The translations under genes were made by a program, and so were the position numbers. From Deltaproteobacteria bacterium (GTDB lineage: Bacteria; Myxococcota_A; UBA9160; UBA4427), in contig JAFDEK010000023.1 in NCBI GenBank assembly GCA_019310385.1, positions 1 to 61,368 of the forward strand: 61,368 bases of DNA, written 5' to 3'. Below the pieces are notes generated by a model that did not search any database, was not told the origin of the DNA, and saw only the letters and a program-made list of their open reading frames with translations. Shown here in pieces: positions 1 to 8,478 of this stretch; position 1 is the first letter of the stretch; each line of letters begins with the position of its first letter.

Positions 1-960
1 CCCGCGGCTGCGCCTGCCGCGGCTGCGCCCGCTGCGACTGCGCCCGCTGCGGCTCGTTCCGCCGCGACCATCCCCGCTGCAGCTAGTTCCGCCGCGGCGC
101 TGCCGACCCCTGCACCCGAGGCCCAGCCGGAACTCGACCGTGAGAGACTGGTGGTCGTCGCGGACTCGGAGGTCGAGAGTGCCAAGGGTGTCGTGAGCGC
201 ACTGACGGCCTGGGGGCTCCAGCCGGTCCTCGTCCACGACGGCGTCGAGGCGATGCTCGCCATCCAGCGCATGCTCCCACGCATCGTGATCCTCGACGCA
301 GCTCTGCCCAAGATGTACGGCTTCCAGGTCTGCGAGGTGATCAAGCGCAACGACAGCCTGCGCGACACGCGTGTGGTCCTGGTGGGCGCCATCCACAACC
401 AGGAGCGCTATCACCGGCCGCCCACGGATCTCTACGGGGCGGACTGCTATCTCGAGCGCCCCGACCTTCCAGAGGGCCTCGAGTCCGTGATCAAGAGCTT
501 CGGCATCGAGCTGCGCGAGGGCCTGGCTTCCGCCCCGGCCCCCCCCTCCGCGCCGGAGCCCGCTGCGGTAGCGCCGAGCCCGGCCGCGGTAGCGCCGAGC
601 CCGGCCGCCCCGGCCAGCGAATTCGCCGGCCTGGAAGAGGCCCCCGCCGACGACTTCAGCGGTCTCGAGTCGCCCGCGGCCGAGAGCGTGGCGCCCGGGG
701 CCGAGGCCGCCGACGAGCTCGCAGACGAGCGGAGCGAGGCGGAGAGGTTGGCGCGCATCATCGTGTCAGACGTGATCCTGTATCAGCCCGACAAGTTCGC
801 GGAGGGCCTTCGCAACGGCAATGTCGTAGCGGCCATGGAGGCAGGCATCGAAGAGGGGCGCATGCTCTTCCGCCAGCGCATCGATTCGCGCGTTCGCGAG
901 GAGAAGGACTACATCATCGAAGAGCTCATGCGGGTCGCGCGCGAGCGGGGCATGCAGTGA
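1..960 (+). CDS. Degenerate receiver-domain protein, N-terminus beyond the window
   Basis: The frame is open from base 1, so the true start lies upstream; a GTG at 151 is probably internal. The visible part has an Ala/Pro-rich linker (1-120), a receiver-like domain (about 145-510), a second Ala/Pro linker with a duplicated 'AVAPSP' unit (about 535-610), and a conserved-looking charged C-terminal helical region (about 735-957). The receiver keeps the phospho-acceptor Asp (codon 295-297, 'VILDAALP'). The usual Lys of the 'KP' motif is replaced by Arg ('YLERPD', 457-459), and the Thr/Ser position looks like Gly, so it is probably a weak or non-canonical receiver. It overlaps the HEAT-repeat gene by 4 nt and heads the visible chemosensory-like operon. 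The N-terminal domain is not visible. Confidence 0.75.
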   Translation, partial: PAAAPAAAAPAATAPAAARSAATIPAAASSAAALPTPAPEAQPELDRERLVVVADSEVESAKGVVSALTAWGLQPVLVHDGVEAMLAIQRMLPRIVILDAALPKMYGFQVCEVIKRNDSLRDTRVVLVGAIHNQERYHRPPTDLYGADCYLERPDLPEGLESVIKSFGIELREGLASAPAPPSAPEPAAVAPSPAAVAPSPAAPASEFAGLEEAPADDFSGLESPAAESVAPGAEAADELADERSEAERLARIIVSDVILYQPDKFAEGLRNGNVVAAMEAGIEEGRMLFRQRIDSRVREEKDYIIEELMRVARERGMQ

Positions 961-3098
961 GCTTCGAGGAGGGCGATCGGGAGCGCGGGAGTATCCTGCA
1001 GGGACTCGACAGCTCGGACGACGAGCTGCGACGCCTCTCGGTCGAGCGCCTCCTGGCACTTCCTTCCGCCGAGGCGATTCCTCGTCTGATCGATTGCCTG
1101 GGGGATTCGAGCTGGAGGGTTCGCAAGGCCGCGATCGAACGGATCGTGGCCTGCCCTGAGGTCGATCGTGCGGCGGAGGCGCTCGTCTCGGCGCTGGCGG
1201 ACGGGGAGAACCCGGGTCGCCGCAACGCCGCGGTCGAGGCCCTGGTCAGCTGCGGAGAGCCGGTCGTATCGCGCCTGATCTCCGCCCTGGGCAGTGACGA
1301 CGTCGACGTGCGCAAGCTGGTGGTGGACGCGATCGCGGGCATCGGTAGCCCCAGCGGTTGCGAGGCCATGGTGAGCACCCTCGACGACCCGGACCCGAAC
1401 GTCCGCGCAGCAGCGGTTGACGCACTGGGTGTGATCGGCAGCGAGCGAGCGGGCGCGGCGTTGCGGCGGGTGCTGGTGCGGAGGGGCGAGGAGCAGCTGG
1501 TCTGCTTCTCCGCCTTGAAGGCCCTGGCGCGTCTCGAGGAGAGGGTAGAGCCGAGCGAGCTCGCCGCGGCCCTCGAGGATCCCATTCTGCGGCCGGCGGC
1601 TCTTGCGCTACTCGGCCACTGCGACGGCGGCGACGCGGTGGAGTGCCTGCTGAAGGGCGTCCAGTCCGCCGCCCGGGCGAGTCGGGAAGCCGCCATGCAA
1701 GCGCTCCTGCTCATCTTGTCGCGCTCGGACCTGGAACGTGCGAGTGGTCTGGTGGAGGGCATTCGGGAGACGGTCCGGGCCAACCCAGGCGTGATGGCCT
1801 CGAGCATCGAGCGCCTCGGCGAGGCGGACCTCGCGACCCGTCTCGTGCTGATCCAGTTCTTGGGACTGGTCGGTGCGGCGGAATCCGTGGTTCCCATTCT
1901 CGTCGCCGGGCGCGACGAAGCGCTGGCCGAAGTCGCCCACGCGACCCTGGAGGCCATGGGCGCGGTGGCCGAGCAGGCCCTCGACCGGAGCTGGGAGAGC
2001 CTCGAGACGGAGCTGCGCCGTGACGCCTGCGAGCTGCTCGGCTGCACCGAGGGTCGCTACGGCACGGCGCGCCTCGAGTCGGCTCTCGACGAAGGGGACG
2101 TGGAGCTGCGTTCAGCGGCGGCCCGAGCCCTGGGTCAGCGCCGCTGCGCGACGGCACTCCCCGCACTGGTCCGGCGCCTGGAGCGGGTGGCGGGGAGCGA
2201 CGACATCGACGCCGACGAGGAGCAGGCCGCATTGCTGGAGGCCCTGGTCTCGCTGGCCGACCCACGCGATGGCGCAGACAGCTCACTCGCCGACGACACG
2301 GTCGAGCTTCTGGCCTCGCTGGTCGAGGACGCGGCGGAGGGCCTCCGACTCTGCGTCGCCATGGTGCTCGGCCGCATCGGCTGCGCTCGCGATGCCGAGC
2401 TGGTGACCTCCCTCATGCGGGATCCGAGCGCGCCGGTGCGCCGCGCCGCCGTGGAGGCTCTCTCGCACATTGACTCCCAGCCCGATTCCCAGCCCGACTC
2501 TCAGCTCGCGAGTGGCGCGGCCTCCGAACCCCTGCGCCTGGCCCTGGCGGACGAGTCGCCCTTGGTGCGCATCGCGGCGGCGACGGCGCTCGGGAGCTCC
2601 CGGAGCGAGGGCGTGGTGGATGATCTCGAGAGCCTGGTCCACGACGCCGACTGGAGGGTGCGGGCCGCGACGGTACGCGCCATCGGAACCCACTTTGCGG
2701 TGGCCGACGCCGACCCCCGTCGTGACGAGGCGGTGGCCCTCGTGCGCCACGCACTGGGCGACGAGGGGCTGGTGGCCGTGGCCGCCGTCGAGGCGCTCGG
2801 GCAGATCGGCGGCGAAGGGGCCGCGCGTGTGGCTTGTGAGCTTCTCCACCACGGGGAGGCGGATCTCGTTCGGGCTGCCGTGGGCTGCGTCGGTGCCCAT
2901 GGCGACGCCGCCGCCCTGGGTGAGCTTCTCCAGCTGATTCCGCATCCGAGCTGGTCGGTGCGCGCCGAGGTGATCCAGACCCTGGCGGATCGCCACCAGC
3001 AGCATGCGGTGCCCCACATTCTCCGGCGACTCGAAACCGAGCAGGACTCCTTCGTGCGCGACACGATCCTGCGTGCCCTGAAGCGATTGGAGGGCTAG
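957..3098 (+). CDS. HEAT-repeat protein of the chemosensory cluster
   Basis: This 713-residue protein is built almost entirely of about 30-residue helical repeats of the HEAT/PBS-lyase type, with recurring motifs such as 'DPDPNVRAAAVDALG' and 'SWRVRKAAIERI'. No catalytic motif, signal peptide or membrane segment is visible, so it is probably a cytoplasmic scaffold. A GTG start overlaps the upstream stop (GTGA). The next gene, cheR, begins 5 nt after the stop. HEAT proteins next to CheR/CheB occur in deltaproteobacterial chemosensory operons; its role here as a docking platform is inference. A short 'SQPD' duplication lies near 2476-2505. Confidence 0.85.
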   Translation: MSFEEGDRERGSILQGLDSSDDELRRLSVERLLALPSAEAIPRLIDCLGDSSWRVRKAAIERIVACPEVDRAAEALVSALADGENPGRRNAAVEALVSCGEPVVSRLISALGSDDVDVRKLVVDAIAGIGSPSGCEAMVSTLDDPDPNVRAAAVDALGVIGSERAGAALRRVLVRRGEEQLVCFSALKALARLEERVEPSELAAALEDPILRPAALALLGHCDGGDAVECLLKGVQSAARASREAAMQALLLILSRSDLERASGLVEGIRETVRANPGVMASSIERLGEADLATRLVLIQFLGLVGAAESVVPILVAGRDEALAEVAHATLEAMGAVAEQALDRSWESLETELRRDACELLGCTEGRYGTARLESALDEGDVELRSAAARALGQRRCATALPALVRRLERVAGSDDIDADEEQAALLEALVSLADPRDGADSSLADDTVELLASLVEDAAEGLRLCVAMVLGRIGCARDAELVTSLMRDPSAPVRRAAVEALSHIDSQPDSQPDSQLASGAASEPLRLALADESPLVRIAAATALGSSRSEGVVDDLESLVHDADWRVRAATVRAIGTHFAVADADPRRDEAVALVRHALGDEGLVAVAAVEALGQIGGEGAARVACELLHHGEADLVRAAVGCVGAHGDAAALGELLQLIPHPSWSVRAEVIQTLADRHQQHAVPHILRRLETEQDSFVRDTILRALKRLEG

Positions 3099-3103
3099 TC
3101 GAG

Positions 3104-4039
3104 GTGTCACTCGGTCCCGAGAACAGCTTCGAGATGCGCGACGGCGAGTATCGCATGTTCTGCGAGCTGTTGAAGGATCGCTGCGGACTGCACTTCGGCC
3201 CCGACACGCGCTTCCTCGTGGAGAGGCGGGTGGCGCGCAGAGTCCAGGAGTTGGAGCTGGGGAGCTTCGCCGCCTATCACTTCCTCCTGCGCAGCGGACA
3301 CGAGGGCGAGGAGGAGTTTCAGCGGGTCATCGACGAGCTGACCACCAACGAAACCTACTTCTTCAGGGAGCTCAATCAGCTCCGGGCGCTGGTGGAGGAG
3401 ATCATTCCGCAGCTGCTGCGTCACAAATCGAGGGCGGGTTCGAACAGAGCCGTGAACATCTGGTCGGCCGGTTGTTCCAGCGGGGAGGAGCCCTACAGCA
3501 TCATCGCTCTCGCCCTCGAGGCGGGGCTGCTCCCCGGACGCGACCTGCACGTCTACGCCTCGGACATCTCGCGCGGCATGCTGATGAAGTCGCGGCGCGG
3601 GATCTACCGCGAGGCCTCCTTCCGCGAGACCCGGCCCGCCCTGCGCGAGAAGTACTTCATCGAGAAGGAGAAGCAGCACCGGATCCGCGACGAGGTGAAG
3701 CGCCACGTCGACTTCATTCATCTGAACCTGATGGATCGCTCCAAGATCGCCCTGCTGGGCACCATGGACGTGATCCTCTGCCGCAACGTGATCATCTACT
3801 TCGATCTCGAGACCAAGAAGCGCGTCATCGAGACCTTCTACGACAAGCTCCGGCCCGCGGGCTACCTCCTGCTGGGACACTCGGAATCGCTGATCAACAT
3901 CTCGAGCGCCTTCGAGCTTGCCCACCTCGAGAACGACCTCGTATATCGACGGCCCCTGCCTGGCGAGGAGCGGGGCGATCCCATGCACGCGGCGGCCAGG
4001 GCCGCCATGGCGGCCCTGGGCGAGGAGGACGAGAGATGA
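3104..4039 (+). CDS. cheR: CheR-type protein-glutamate methyltransferase
   Basis: CheR enzymes use S-adenosylmethionine to methylate receptor glutamates and set the adaptation level of chemosensory arrays. The 311-residue protein has the CheR N-terminal helical domain (about 10-75, including 'TNETYFFRE'), the SAM-binding motif I starting near residue 117 ('IWSAGCSSGEEPYS'), and the CheR signature 'CRNVIIYFD' near 226. No TPR extension is present. A GTG start lies 5 nt after the HEAT gene, and the stop overlaps cheB by 4 nt. Pairing with CheB implies a methylation-controlled receptor array whose CheA, CheW and receptors lie outside the window. Confidence 0.95.
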   Translation: MSLGPENSFEMRDGEYRMFCELLKDRCGLHFGPDTRFLVERRVARRVQELELGSFAAYHFLLRSGHEGEEEFQRVIDELTTNETYFFRELNQLRALVEEIIPQLLRHKSRAGSNRAVNIWSAGCSSGEEPYSIIALALEAGLLPGRDLHVYASDISRGMLMKSRRGIYREASFRETRPALREKYFIEKEKQHRIRDEVKRHVDFIHLNLMDRSKIALLGTMDVILCRNVIIYFDLETKKRVIETFYDKLRPAGYLLLGHSESLINISSAFELAHLENDLVYRRPLPGEERGDPMHAAARAAMAALGEEDER

Positions 4040-5124
4040 GCTCGCGCCGCCTCATCCGTGTCCTGGTGATCGACGATTCGGCTTTCAGCCGCCGGACCAT
4101 CACGCGGATGCTCGAGACCTCTCCCCTGGTCGAGGTGGTGGATGTCGCGCGTGACGGTGAAGAGGCCCTGCGCAAGACCCTCGAGCTGAAGCCCGACCTC
4201 GTCACCCTCGATCTCGAGATGCCGCGCATGGACGGCTTCACCTTCCTGCGCCTCGTCATGGCCAAGCTCCCGACGCCCGTCATGGTGATCAGCGGCCGCG
4301 CGGGCGAAGAGGACACCTTCAAGGCACTGGACCTCGGGGCCGTGGACTTCATCGGCAAGCCCACGCGCCGGGCGACTCCCGCGCTGCAGACGATCCAGGA
4401 GGAGCTGATTCGCAAGGTGCACGCGATACGCGACCTGCGGATCGACAAGGTAAAGGAGCGGATCGTCGCGGCGCCGCGGGTCCTGGAGCGCCGGGAGCCG
4501 GCACTCGTCCCGGACCCGTCGCGGGTGGTGGTGATCGGATCCTCCACCGGCGGACCGGCCGCGCTCATGCAGACCTTCGGCGCCTGGACCGAGGCGCCGG
4601 CCTGCGCCTTCCTCGTAGCCCAGCACATGCCCGAGGGCTTCACCCGGGGCTTCGCGGAGCGCCTCGATCGACTCACACCCTTCGAGGTCGCGGAGGCTCG
4701 CGGCGGCGAGGATCTGCGTCCCGGACGCGTGCTGATCGCGCCGGGAGGCCATCACCTCGAGCTCGAGAGTCGGGGCGGGCGCGTTGTGACTCGCGTGGTC
4801 CCGAGCCAGGCCGGAGACAAGTACACGCCTTCGGTAGATCGCCTGTTCAGCTCCGCCGCGAAGCACATCGGCAGCGATCTGCTGGCGGTGGTTCTCACCG
4901 GCATGGGGGATGACGGGCGCATGGGGGCGGGAGAAGTGAGGGAGTCCGGAGGGAAGGTGATCGCGGAGTCAGAGGAGACCGCGGTGATCTTCGGAATGCC
5001 CCAGCAGGCCATTCGTGCGGGTCACGTCGACGAAGTTCTTCCGCTGAACGAGGTTCCGGCCGCGATTCAGGCTGGAATGAGGCGTAATCCTGCGAAGAGG
5101 TCGGTCCGGGGAGGAGCGACATGA
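4036..5124 (+). CDS. cheB: CheB-type chemoreceptor methylesterase
   Basis: This is a receiver plus CheB methylesterase of 362 residues. The receiver has the acidic pair D13/D14, phospho-acceptor D59 ('VTLDLEMP') and the Lys in 'FIGKP'. The C-terminal domain has the catalytic triad: Ser170 in 'IGSSTGGP', His197 in 'QHMPEGFT' and Asp293 in 'GMGDDG'. The ATG at 4036 overlaps the cheR stop (ATGA) and lies at the start of the receiver homology; the open frame extends upstream, but antisense to cheR logic. It removes methyl groups or deamidates receptors when phosphorylated by a CheA kinase, which is not in the window. Confidence 0.95.
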   Translation: MSSRRLIRVLVIDDSAFSRRTITRMLETSPLVEVVDVARDGEEALRKTLELKPDLVTLDLEMPRMDGFTFLRLVMAKLPTPVMVISGRAGEEDTFKALDLGAVDFIGKPTRRATPALQTIQEELIRKVHAIRDLRIDKVKERIVAAPRVLERREPALVPDPSRVVVIGSSTGGPAALMQTFGAWTEAPACAFLVAQHMPEGFTRGFAERLDRLTPFEVAEARGGEDLRPGRVLIAPGGHHLELESRGGRVVTRVVPSQAGDKYTPSVDRLFSSAAKHIGSDLLAVVLTGMGDDGRMGAGEVRESGGKVIAESEETAVIFGMPQQAIRAGHVDEVLPLNEVPAAIQAGMRRNPAKRSVRGGAT

Positions 5125-5954
5125 CGAAGGACGACAGAGACAACGAGAACGAGAGGACGTCGGAGCGCGGCGCTGCGGTGCTGTCGATCTTCCAGCGCGG
5201 CGCGGAGTTCACCAAGCAGATCCTCGCCGAGAACGAGCGCCTGCGTGAGCAGCTCTCCCAGCTGGACAACCGCCAGCAGGAGGCCGCCCAGTCTCCCGAG
5301 CAGTGGGAGAAGCTGCGCCAGGAGCTCTCGAAGCAGATCGTGAATCTCGAGGGCGAGAAGCAGAGCATCCTGGAGCAGCTCGAGGCGACCGAGCGAGAGA
5401 ACCATCAGTTTGCCGAGCGTTACATCGAAATCGAGGAGGAGAACAACAACCTCGCGAATCTCTACGTCGCGAGCTACCAGCTTCACTCGACCCTCGAGGC
5501 CGGCGAGGTGCTCAAGGTCATCCTCGAGATCGTGATCAACCTGGTGGGAGCCGAGATCTTCGCCGTCTATGTGTGGGACGAGAAGGCGGAACGGCTCGAG
5601 CCCGTGGCTTCGGAAGGGCGGGCGGTGGCGGAGTTTCCCAGTGTTCGCCTCGGCGAGGGCTTCGTGGGCGAGTCGGTAGCGAGCGGAGAGGTGGACTCGG
5701 CTGAGATCGACGAGTCCGACGCGGGGGAGAAGCCGGTAGTGTGCATCCCCTTGCGGGTCGAGGATCGGCCCGTGGGCGCCATCGTGATCTGCAGCCTGCT
5801 CCAGCAGAAGGCCGGCTTCTCGGAGCTGGATCACGAGCTCTTCACCCTGCTGGCGGGCCACGCGGCGACCGCGATCTGTGCGTCGCAGCTCTACTCTCAG
5901 TCGGAGCGGAAGCTGAGCACCATCCAGGGATTCATCGAGCTGCTCAGCAAGTGA
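5121..5954 (+). CDS. Coiled-coil plus GAF-domain protein
   Basis: The 277-residue protein starts with an acidic stretch and a long coiled coil (about residues 20-115, heptad-like 'LREQLSQLDN', 'LEQLEATERENHQF'), followed by a GAF-type sensory domain (about 125-270; 'LKVILEIVINLVGAEIFAVY', 'ICIPL'-like core, 'LLAGHAATAICASQLY'). No kinase, cyclase or phosphodiesterase domain follows. The ATG overlaps the cheB stop by 4 nt, so it belongs to the chemosensory operon. It may be a soluble signal-input or array-adaptor protein; that role and the GAF ligand are not deducible from sequence. Confidence 0.8.
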   Translation: MTKDDRDNENERTSERGAAVLSIFQRGAEFTKQILAENERLREQLSQLDNRQQEAAQSPEQWEKLRQELSKQIVNLEGEKQSILEQLEATERENHQFAERYIEIEEENNNLANLYVASYQLHSTLEAGEVLKVILEIVINLVGAEIFAVYVWDEKAERLEPVASEGRAVAEFPSVRLGEGFVGESVASGEVDSAEIDESDAGEKPVVCIPLRVEDRPVGAIVICSLLQQKAGFSELDHELFTLLAGHAATAICASQLYSQSERKLSTIQGFIELLSK

Positions 5955-6012
5955 GCGAGCATTCGGGACCGAGGCGGCGCGCCGACGGGGCGGGTCGAGC
6001 AAGGAGTTCATC

Positions 6013-6390
6013 ATGGCGCAACATCGAATCTTGATCGTCGAGGACAGCCCCACCATGAGGCAGCTGCTGGTCTTCGCGCTCAAGCGCCTGAAGGGCGTCG
6101 ACATCGTCGAGGCGCAGGACGGCATGGACGGACTGCGCAAGGTCACCAGTGATCACTTCGACCTCGCGCTCGTGGACATCAACATGCCCGTGATGGACGG
6201 GCTGAAGCTCATCAGCCTGATCCGCGGCGAGCCGAGTCTCGAGCGGATGCCCATCTGCGTGATCACCACCGAGGGCGCGAGGGAAGATCGCGACCGCGCG
6301 ATGACGCTGGGCGCCAACGAGTATCTCACCAAGCCGATCCAGGCGAACAAGGTCCTCGCAATGGCCAAGAGTCTGCTCAAGACCGACTGA
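6013..6390 (+). CDS. Single-domain CheY-like response regulator
   Basis: A 125-residue stand-alone receiver with all key positions: acidic pair E10/D11, phospho-acceptor D55 ('LVDINMP'), Thr85 ('VITTE') and Lys107 ('LTKPI'). There is no output domain. A purine-rich stretch, 'gagcaaggagttcatc', precedes the ATG (AGGAG, about 6 nt spacing). It is 58 nt after the GAF gene and probably the last gene of the chemosensory operon. It would carry the phosphoryl signal from a CheA located upstream of the window. Whether the output is motility or another function cannot be told; no flagellar or pilus gene is present. Confidence 0.93.
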   Translation: MAQHRILIVEDSPTMRQLLVFALKRLKGVDIVEAQDGMDGLRKVTSDHFDLALVDINMPVMDGLKLISLIRGEPSLERMPICVITTEGAREDRDRAMTLGANEYLTKPIQANKVLAMAKSLLKTD

Positions 6391-6413
6391 TCCCCCGTGC
6401 TATACAGTCCGCG

Positions 6414-6941
6414 GTGAGCCATCCCGCCGCGGCGCTTCTGCTCCTGCTCTTCCTTGCCTTCGCCCTCGAAGGCTGCGGCTACCGTCTCGCGCGCTACGGC
6501 GATGCCGGAGAGGAGGCTCCCCGCGTCTCCGTCGTCACCCTGAGTAACGACTCCCGAGAGGCCGGGGTCGAGACCCTCGTCAGCGACGCCCTGCGGCGCG
6601 AGGTTCTGAATCGCGGGGGGCTTCGCCTGGTCGGTGATCCCGAAGGGGCCGACTACGTGATTCGCGGGCGCGTGCGCCCCCTCGAGACCCGGGCCCGCGG
6701 CTTCTCTGCCGCGGTCCTCGCGGTCGAGTACGAAGTCACCATGGCGCTCGATCTGGTCGTCGACAGCGGGTCGGGAAGGGCCTGGAAGATGGACTCCGAA
6801 ACCATGAGGGCGTCGGAGGTCTATCTCGCCAGCGCGGACGTCGAAGTGGGGCGGAAGAATCGGGACGAGGCTCTGCGGCGACTCTCGGATATGCTCGCCG
6901 TCCGGGTGCACGACCGCATCGACAGCGAGCTCCTCCAATGA
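6414..6941 (+). CDS. lptE: LptE-like LPS-assembly lipoprotein
   Basis: The 175-residue protein begins with a lipoprotein signal peptide: a hydrophobic run followed by the lipobox 'LEGC' with Cys21, then 'GCGYRL', typical of LptE/RlpB proteins. LptE plugs the LptD barrel and helps place LPS in the outer leaflet. A GTG start lies 23 nt after the receiver gene, and the stop overlaps holA by 4 nt, reproducing the lptE-holA pair known from many proteobacteria. The rest ('SNDSREAGVETLVSDALRRE', 'ADYVIRGRV') matches the family's DUF4136/LptE-like fold. LptD is not in the window. Confidence 0.85.
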   Translation: MSHPAAALLLLLFLAFALEGCGYRLARYGDAGEEAPRVSVVTLSNDSREAGVETLVSDALRREVLNRGGLRLVGDPEGADYVIRGRVRPLETRARGFSAAVLAVEYEVTMALDLVVDSGSGRAWKMDSETMRASEVYLASADVEVGRKNRDEALRRLSDMLAVRVHDRIDSELLQ

Positions 6942-7921
6942 GCCCCGACGAGCTGCGGCGCGAGGTGGCGGCGGGCAAACTGCGGCCCGCCTACCTGTTG
7001 GCCGGCGCCGAGCCGCTGCTGCGCGACGAAGCCCTTGCGAGCATCCGGGGCGCGGCGCTCGATGGCACTGCAGACGACTTCAACTTCGACCGCCTGAGCG
7101 GAGAATCGACGTCGCCGGGTCGCCTCCGGGAGGCCGTACAGGCCCTGCCCATCATGGCCTCCCATCGCCTGGTCGTGCTGAACGAGCCCCAGAACGCGCG
7201 GGGCGCCGCTGCAAAGAAGGAGCTGGGGGAGGGTGTGGCGGCGGCCGTGGGGGAGCTCGTGGGTCAGGAGCAGACGGTTCTCGTGGTGTGCGCAGCGAAG
7301 GCCGACAAGCGCAGCGCCTGGGTAAAGGCCTTCAAGCAGCCCGCCGCCCTCGTCGAGTGCGAGGCGCCCGGCAAGCCCGCGGGTGTGGTGGCCTTCGTGC
7401 GCAAGGAGGCGGCGGACCAGGAGGTCGAACTCGGGCCGGGCGTCGCTGAAATGCTCGCCGAGCGGGTGGGATCCCAACTCCTGTTGCTGCGTCAGGAGAT
7501 CGCCAAGGTTGCCCTGCTGGCCGGGTCAGGGGCCCGGGTCACCCGCGACCACGTAGAAATGTCGACGGGCCAGATTGCCGAGCAGCCGGTCTGGGACCTC
7601 ACGGACGCCATCGGGGATGGACACTCCGCCGATGCCGTGACGCTACTCGGCCGCATCCTGGGGGCTGGGGCTCCAGCACCCGTCGTGCTGGGAGCACTGG
7701 CGTCCCACTTCCGCAGGCTCGCCCGCGTGAGCCGGGGCGGCTCCGTCCGGGGCGCCCCCTGGATGATTCGCAAGCTCGAGAAGCAGGCGCGGCGTTACGG
7801 CGTCTCTCGGCTGCTCTCCTGCCTGAAGGAGATCCACCAAGCGGACGCCGCATTGAAAGGGGCCGGTAGCCTCGATCCGGGGATGGCCCTCGAACGCCTC
7901 GTCATGAGGCTCGCGAGCTGA
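6938..7921 (+). CDS. holA: DNA polymerase III delta subunit
   Basis: HolA (327 residues, close to the usual 330-345) opens the sliding clamp within the clamp-loader complex. The N-terminus shows the family pattern 'LAGAEPLLRDEAL' (residues 21-33), a degenerate AAA+ domain without a functional P-loop, and the C-terminal helical collar with 'ALASHFRRLARV'. The start ATG overlaps the lptE stop. It is convergent with rpsT, 66 nt away across a short tandem repeat. Confidence 0.9.
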   Translation: MSPDELRREVAAGKLRPAYLLAGAEPLLRDEALASIRGAALDGTADDFNFDRLSGESTSPGRLREAVQALPIMASHRLVVLNEPQNARGAAAKKELGEGVAAAVGELVGQEQTVLVVCAAKADKRSAWVKAFKQPAALVECEAPGKPAGVVAFVRKEAADQEVELGPGVAEMLAERVGSQLLLLRQEIAKVALLAGSGARVTRDHVEMSTGQIAEQPVWDLTDAIGDGHSADAVTLLGRILGAGAPAPVVLGALASHFRRLARVSRGGSVRGAPWMIRKLEKQARRYGVSRLLSCLKEIHQADAALKGAGSLDPGMALERLVMRLAS

Positions 7922-7935
7922 AGCGCGGGCTGTTC

Positions 7936-7980
7936 AGGAGCCTGGGCCTGAGGAGCCTGGGCTTGAGAAGCCTGGGCTTG
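7936..7980. repeat. 15-bp tandem repeat, 3 copies, holA/rpsT intergenic
   Basis: Three units of 15 bp based on 'aggagcctgggcytg' (7936, 7951, 7966), with a partial fourth up to the rpsT stop. They fill most of the 66-bp gap between the convergent holA and rpsT genes. No clear terminator hairpin with a T-run is visible. Confidence 0.85.
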
Positions 7981-7987
7981 AGAAGTC

Positions 7988-8251
7988 CTAGGCGATGCTT
8001 CCGAGCCGCTGGGCCAGGCGCGAGATGCTGCGGTCGGCCCGGCGCTGGGGAATGACCCCCTTCGAGGCGGCCTTGCGAATCGTGCGCTCGGCTACGGCGA
8101 ACTTTGCCGCCGCGTCGTCGCGGTTCTCGGCCTCGACGGCCTCGCGGAAGTGCTTGACCACGGTGCGCATTCCGTTGCGGATGTGGCGATTTCGCTCGCG
8201 ACGTCGCTCCGTCTGGCGGATTCGCTTGACTGCTGACTTGTGGTTGGCCAA
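7988..8251 (-). CDS. rpsT: 30S ribosomal protein S20
   Basis: The 87-residue, very basic protein begins 'MANHKSAVKRIRQTERRR', the hallmark S20 N-terminus, and ends with 'ADRSISRLAQRLGSIA'. S20 binds 16S rRNA early in 30S assembly. The start codon is TTG (complement of 8249-8251), preceded on the minus strand by 'caggag' with a 7-nt spacer. The E. coli rpsT gene also uses a UUG start, which is tied to its autogenous control. The gene is alone on this strand, with its own promoter candidate upstream. Confidence 0.97.
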   Translation of the reverse strand: MANHKSAVKRIRQTERRRERNRHIRNGMRTVVKHFREAVEAENRDDAAAKFAVAERTIRKAASKGVIPQRRADRSISRLAQRLGSIA

Positions 8252-8281
8252 GGGCCGTCTCCTGTGGCTTCAAGGCGCGCG

Positions 8282-8310
8282 AGCATAGTGTGCGCGCTCG
8301 GCTGTGTCGA
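8282..8310 (-). promoter_or_regulatory. Candidate sigma-70 promoter for rpsT
   Basis: Read on the minus strand: -35 'TCGACA' (8305-8310, 5/6 match), 17-nt spacer, -10 'TATGCT' (8282-8287, 4/6 match). The -10 lies about 30 nt before the TTG start of rpsT. Assigned by eye only. Confidence 0.5.
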
Positions 8311-8478
8311 TAGCCTCGTGGGCGGGCTGCCTCCCTTTCACCTGCCTCCCCTCCTACCGGTCCCTACCGGCCTCCCTTCCGGCTGCATCCGGCTGTGGAG
8401 GGCCCCGGCGATGTTCAGCCCGGCGGCCGGCCCGCCGATATACCTCTCGAGCCCGCATCACATCGGGAGAGGGCAGGT

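Noticed and set aside
8438..8444. 'TATACC' as a -10 box for the TPR membrane protein
   Set aside because: No acceptable -35 box at 16-18 nt spacing.
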